From Acidobacteriota bacterium (lineage in GTDB: Bacteria > Acidobacteriota > Terriglobia > Terriglobales > Acidobacteriaceae): DNA of 64,000 bases. The stretch lies in assembly GCA_013289795.1 (NCBI GenBank), contig JABCZH010000002.1, forward strand, positions 124,001 to 188,000, given 5' to 3'. Position 1 is the first letter of the stretch. Each line of letters begins with the position of its first letter. The position numbers and the translations under genes are program-made. The notes under the pieces are model-generated. The model was not told the DNA's origin and made no database searches. It was given only the letters and a program-made list of their open reading frames with translations. Positions 60,829 to 64,000 of this stretch are shown here, one piece after another.

Positions 60829-62874
60829 ATGTCTTTGCCAAGTTTGAATTCCGTGAATCGGCTGACAGCGGCGACCCTGCTAGCCGGCGCATTTTCGATT
60901 AGCGGTGCCGCCCAGGACGCGGCGCAAACTCCTCCCTCGGCGCCCCAAGCATCGCAACCGGCTGCGGCTCAGGGGTTTGTGGTAAAGAACTACTCCAAGC
61001 CACAGTCGCACTTCCCCAACCCCATTGGCCCATATATGCCACGGCATGTGTCGCCGCCCAACTTGAGCAACACGCCTCGCATCGATTCGCTCATGCAGGA
61101 CGGTAAGCTGCTGATCTCCATGGACGACGCTGTCGCTTTGGCGTTGGAGAACAATCTCGACATTGGAATCGCCCGCTATAACCTCAATATTGCCGATACT
61201 GATGTGTTGCGCGCCAAGTCCGGTGCGGGGATTCTGGGCGTCAACACGGGCGTGGTCCAAGGTACGCCAGGGGGCGGCGTGGGCGGACTGGGTGGACAAG
61301 TCGGTTCCGGAACTGGCGGCACCAGCGCTGGGGCGGGCGGCGCAGGGACAGGCGCAGGCGGACTCGTTGTCTCCACGTTGGGTGTCGGACCAGCCATCAC
61401 CAGCTTCGATCCCATCTTGACCGGTACGGTGCAATGGGATCACTTCAACCAACTCGCCAGCAGTGCGTTCACCGGCGTGCCTGTGCTCGCCCAGAACACG
61501 CAAACTTATAATTTTGCTTACGCACAAGGGTTTCAGACTGGCACCAACCTGTCCGTCGGCTTCAATAACAGCCGGGTCAGCACCAACAGCCCGTTTACGA
61601 CTCTAAGCCCACTGATCAACACGGGATTCCAGTTCAGACTCACCCAGCACTTGCTGCAGGGCTTCGGTTTCGCCGCTAACGATCGTTTCATTCGCATCGC
61701 CAAGAACAACCGCGAGATCACCGACGTTGCCTTCCGCTTGCAGGTCATAACCACGGTGGATCAGATTGAAGGCATGTATTGGGATTTAGTATTCGCCTAC
61801 GAAAACGTCCGGGTTCAGCAGGAATCCATCGCCTTTGCAAAGAAGACGTTGTCGGACAACCAGAAGCAGGTGCAAATCGGCAGCCTGGCCCCTATCGAGG
61901 TGGTCCGGGCGCAAAGCACGGTGGCCACCGACCAGCAAGCCCTGACTCTGGCTGAGACAAATCTTCAGTTGCAGCAATTGCTGATGAAGAACGCGCTAAG
62001 CCGGACTTTAGTTGATCCCCGTTTGGCGGATGCGGAGGTGATTCCTACTTCGACTGTGAGCTTGCCCGCACAAGAAGACATTCAGCCGACTCAGGACCTG
62101 GTTGACGTGGCGCTCAGTCACCGCGCAGAACTGGCGGAGGCGCGCATTAATCTCGCGAGCACTGAACTCAGCAATAAGGCTGTCCGCAGCGCGCTGTTGC
62201 CTTCGCTCGACCTGTTTGCCTATTACGGAGGTTCGGGTCTGGCGGGATCACAGAACCCGGCAAATCTGTGCTCCAATCTAACCGCAGTCCAACAGCAGTT
62301 CGGTTGCGCCGGACCACCCAACAACCAACCTCCAGCGGCGTCCCCTGTGGGTTATGGCTCCTCTCTGAATGATCTGGTGAATTCAGCCGCTCCCGACAAG
62401 GGGATGGGCCTGACCCTCAACGTCCCGTTACGCAATCGCGCCGCTCAGTCTCAGCAGATTCGTTCTGAATTGGAGTATCGTCAAGCGCAGATGCGTTTAC
62501 AACAGATTGAGAACCAGATTCGTATCGAAGTGCGCAACGCGCAGTTCGCAGTGCAACAGAACCGGGCCAGTGTTGAGTCCGCCCAAGCCGCCGTTAGGTT
62601 GGGTCACGAATCCCTGGACGCTGAACAGAGGAAGTTCAACCTGGGGGCCTCTACCAGCACTCTGGTGCTGCAGAACGAGTCTGCCCTGGCGACGGCGGAA
62701 TCTACCTTGGTATCAGCGATGGCGGCGTATGAGAAATCGAGGCTGGAATTGGACCGGGCAACGGGTCTGCTACTGGATCATGCGGGAATCATCCTGGCCG
62801 ATGCCGAGCACGGACAGGTCACACATATGCCCAGCGTGCCGTACGTCGCCCCGCGGGCTCCTGCCCAGCCCTAA
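60829..62874 (+). CDS. TolC-like outer-membrane efflux protein with Gly-rich insert
   Basis: The 681-residue product has a signal peptide (TAATLLAGAFSISGAAQ) and the two OEP/TolC repeats, with helical strands such as RVQQESIAFAKKTLSDNQKQVQIGSLAPIEVVRAQSTVATDQQALTLAETNLQLQQ and a second copy near residues 530-640. Between residues about 135-200 it has a strongly Gly/Thr-rich insert that normal TolC lacks. Such proteins form outer-membrane channels for RND or ABC efflux. GGAG lies nine bases before the ATG. A terminator follows. The next gene is a paralogue. Confidence 0.85.
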   Translation: MSLPSLNSVNRLTAATLLAGAFSISGAAQDAAQTPPSAPQASQPAAAQGFVVKNYSKPQSHFPNPIGPYMPRHVSPPNLSNTPRIDSLMQDGKLLISMDDAVALALENNLDIGIARYNLNIADTDVLRAKSGAGILGVNTGVVQGTPGGGVGGLGGQVGSGTGGTSAGAGGAGTGAGGLVVSTLGVGPAITSFDPILTGTVQWDHFNQLASSAFTGVPVLAQNTQTYNFAYAQGFQTGTNLSVGFNNSRVSTNSPFTTLSPLINTGFQFRLTQHLLQGFGFAANDRFIRIAKNNREITDVAFRLQVITTVDQIEGMYWDLVFAYENVRVQQESIAFAKKTLSDNQKQVQIGSLAPIEVVRAQSTVATDQQALTLAETNLQLQQLLMKNALSRTLVDPRLADAEVIPTSTVSLPAQEDIQPTQDLVDVALSHRAELAEARINLASTELSNKAVRSALLPSLDLFAYYGGSGLAGSQNPANLCSNLTAVQQQFGCAGPPNNQPPAASPVGYGSSLNDLVNSAAPDKGMGLTLNVPLRNRAAQSQQIRSELEYRQAQMRLQQIENQIRIEVRNAQFAVQQNRASVESAQAAVRLGHESLDAEQRKFNLGASTSTLVLQNESALATAESTLVSAMAAYEKSRLELDRATGLLLDHAGIILADAEHGQVTHMPSVPYVAPRAPAQP

Positions 62875-62905
62875 ATCAAGCTGATCTATTTTCGGTAGAA
62901 AATCC

Positions 62906-62937
62906 GGCAGCTCTCGTCCCACGAGAGCTGCCTTTTT
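62906..62937 (+). terminator. Strong rho-independent terminator
   Basis: GGCAGCTCTCGT, loop CCC and ACGAGAGCTGCC form a perfect 12-bp stem followed by TTTTTCTTTT, 31 bases after the TolC-like stop. It is the most perfect terminator in the window. Confidence 0.95.
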
Positions 62938-63136
62938 CTTTTCCAGGTGCACCTTAAAGTTGCAATAACTCCCGCCAGAACTCGATCCCAATTTATAAAT
63001 CTTTACAATTCCCAGCCGATTGCGCCATGGCGAAGCGTTAGTCTAAAGCCAGCTTGAAAGTTCGGATGGTTCTCGGATAGCTTGCATCAAAAACAAGCTC
63101 ACGGCTTCAAGCAGCAGGTATCAAAGGAGAGAGACA

Positions 63137-64000
63137 ATGTTTCTTGCCCGTTTGGATTTTGCCGCACGGCGCGTTGCCGACATCATTCTCGTAGGAACCC
63201 TCATATTCAGCAGTCAGGCGCAACAGGCTCCTGTTGCCCCGCAGACTGTCGCTCCAGCGAGTGCGCAAAACTTGCCCCAGGCGCCCCGACCCATAACTGC
63301 ACAAGCGCCGGCTCCACAAAACGTCGTACGGGACTACAGCAAGCCCCGTTCGCAGTTTCCCAACGTGCTTGCGCCTTACGAACCGGGCGTGGTGCCGCCG
63401 ACGAACTTGAGTAACACCCCGCGCATTGACCAGCTGCTGCGCGACGGCAAGATCATGCTGTCGATTAACGATGCGATTGCGCTCACCCTGGAGAACAATC
63501 TCGACATCGTGCTGGCACGCTACAACCTGAACATCGCCGACACCGATATTCTGCGGGCCAAAGGCGGAGCTAATATTCTGGGCGTGAACACCGGCATCGT
63601 GCAAAATACGCCGGGCGGCGGGACCGGCGGCCTGAGCGGTCAAGTGGGCTCGGGCACAGGCGGCACCAGCGTGGCTGCAGGCGGGGTGGGCACGGGTACG
63701 AACGGTTTGGTGAGTTCAACCTTGGGGATCGGCTCGCCCATCACGAGTTTCGACCCTGCCCTCACCGGCACGCTTCAGATGGACCGGGGCTTCGCGGAAT
63801 CAACCAGCGTTTTCACTCCCGTTCCAGTGGTGAATACAAACACCGGCACTGCCAACTTCTCTTATCTCCAAGGGTTTCACTGGGGAACCAATCTTTCCGT
63901 GGGATTCAACAACTCGCATGTCACCACCAGCAATCCCACCAGCTCCTACACTCCGAGCCTGGCGTCCAGTTTCCAGGTCAAAGTCTCCCAGGAACTGTTG
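63137..64000 (+). CDS. Second TolC-like outer-membrane efflux protein, 3'-truncated
   Basis: The frame is open at the right window edge. An AAAGGAG site lies eight bases before ATG 63137. The N-terminus looks like a signal peptide (ADIILVGTLIFSSQAQ), followed by a Gln/Pro/Ala-rich stretch. From LSNTPRIDQLLRDGKIM onward it is closely similar to the previous gene, including the Gly/Thr-rich insert (TPGGGTGGLSGQVGSGTGG) and TSFDPALTG. It is a tandem duplicate; whether it forms a mixed or separate channel cannot be read. It has its own promoter region after a terminator. Confidence 0.83.
   Translation, partial: MFLARLDFAARRVADIILVGTLIFSSQAQQAPVAPQTVAPASAQNLPQAPRPITAQAPAPQNVVRDYSKPRSQFPNVLAPYEPGVVPPTNLSNTPRIDQLLRDGKIMLSINDAIALTLENNLDIVLARYNLNIADTDILRAKGGANILGVNTGIVQNTPGGGTGGLSGQVGSGTGGTSVAAGGVGTGTNGLVSSTLGIGSPITSFDPALTGTLQMDRGFAESTSVFTPVPVVNTNTGTANFSYLQGFHWGTNLSVGFNNSHVTTSNPTSSYTPSLASSFQVKVSQELL

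Overview
The window is a GC-rich bacterial chromosome segment carrying mainly core and lineage-specific genes on both strands. I saw no rRNA, tRNA, CRISPR array, transposase or prophage. The gene content fits Acidobacteriota (Koribacter/Terriglobia-like). Clues are a Ser/Thr kinase with a C-terminal beta-propeller, winged-helix/membrane fusion regulators, the lptC-lptA/lptB/rpoN/hpf cluster, paired DUF507 genes, a TIG/Ig-like secreted protein, TolC-like proteins and many intergenic inverted repeats. This assignment is inference from gene content, not from a marker-gene comparison.

Layout. 1-5.4 kb: 3' part of a VWA-domain protein, a CDGSH iron-sulfur protein, a GT4 glycosyltransferase, a PIG-L deacetylase and an M61 peptidase. 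5.5-9.7 kb: replication and nucleoid genes (tmk, holB, Hfq-like, HU-like) and a membrane M50 protease. 9.7-19.2 kb: a kinase/propeller sensor, an MFS exporter, an orphan CpaE-like ATPase, and a TPR protein paired with a degenerate cyclase-domain protein. 19.3-23.4 kb: an exported creatininase with a NagX-like membrane acyltransferase, a solitary sugar-binding domain, a cupin and a small secreted protein. 23.6-29.0 kb: the LPS-transport and sigma-54 operon lptC/A-lptB-rpoN-hpf. 29.2-33.3 kb: a lipase, recJ, a hypothetical gene and two overlapping DUF507 genes. 33.3-45.6 kb: a metallopeptidase-like protein, glutamate dehydrogenase, a secreted lipoprotein-like protein, a hydrolase, a receiver/PPDK fusion, a TetR regulator divergent from a pseudo-peptidase, queG and a peptidase-MA/TPR protein. 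45.6-50.7 kb: membrane and envelope genes (START-like secreted protein, winged-helix membrane regulator, GtrA, CDP-alcohol phosphatidyltransferase, cold-shock protein, YihY/BrkB). 50.9-64 kb: a secreted TIG/Ig-like protein with a probable CRP-type promoter, a LeuA-like lyase with a zinc-ribbon partner, a GT39 transferase, ALDH plus DinB, truA, and two tandem TolC-like outer-membrane proteins. The second of these runs off the end.

The most unusual signals are: (i) several families of intergenic inverted repeats whose arms form the 3' coding ends of tmk, holB and gtrA, with gtrA reading on antisense through its neighbour; (ii) a protein joining one degenerate and one intact receiver domain to a PEP/pyruvate-binding domain; (iii) three proteins resembling zinc peptidases with altered metal ligands; (iv) well-placed regulatory sites, namely a TetR-type operator inside a consensus promoter, a class-II-spaced CRP-type site, and a roughly 275-nt leader on the cold-shock gene.
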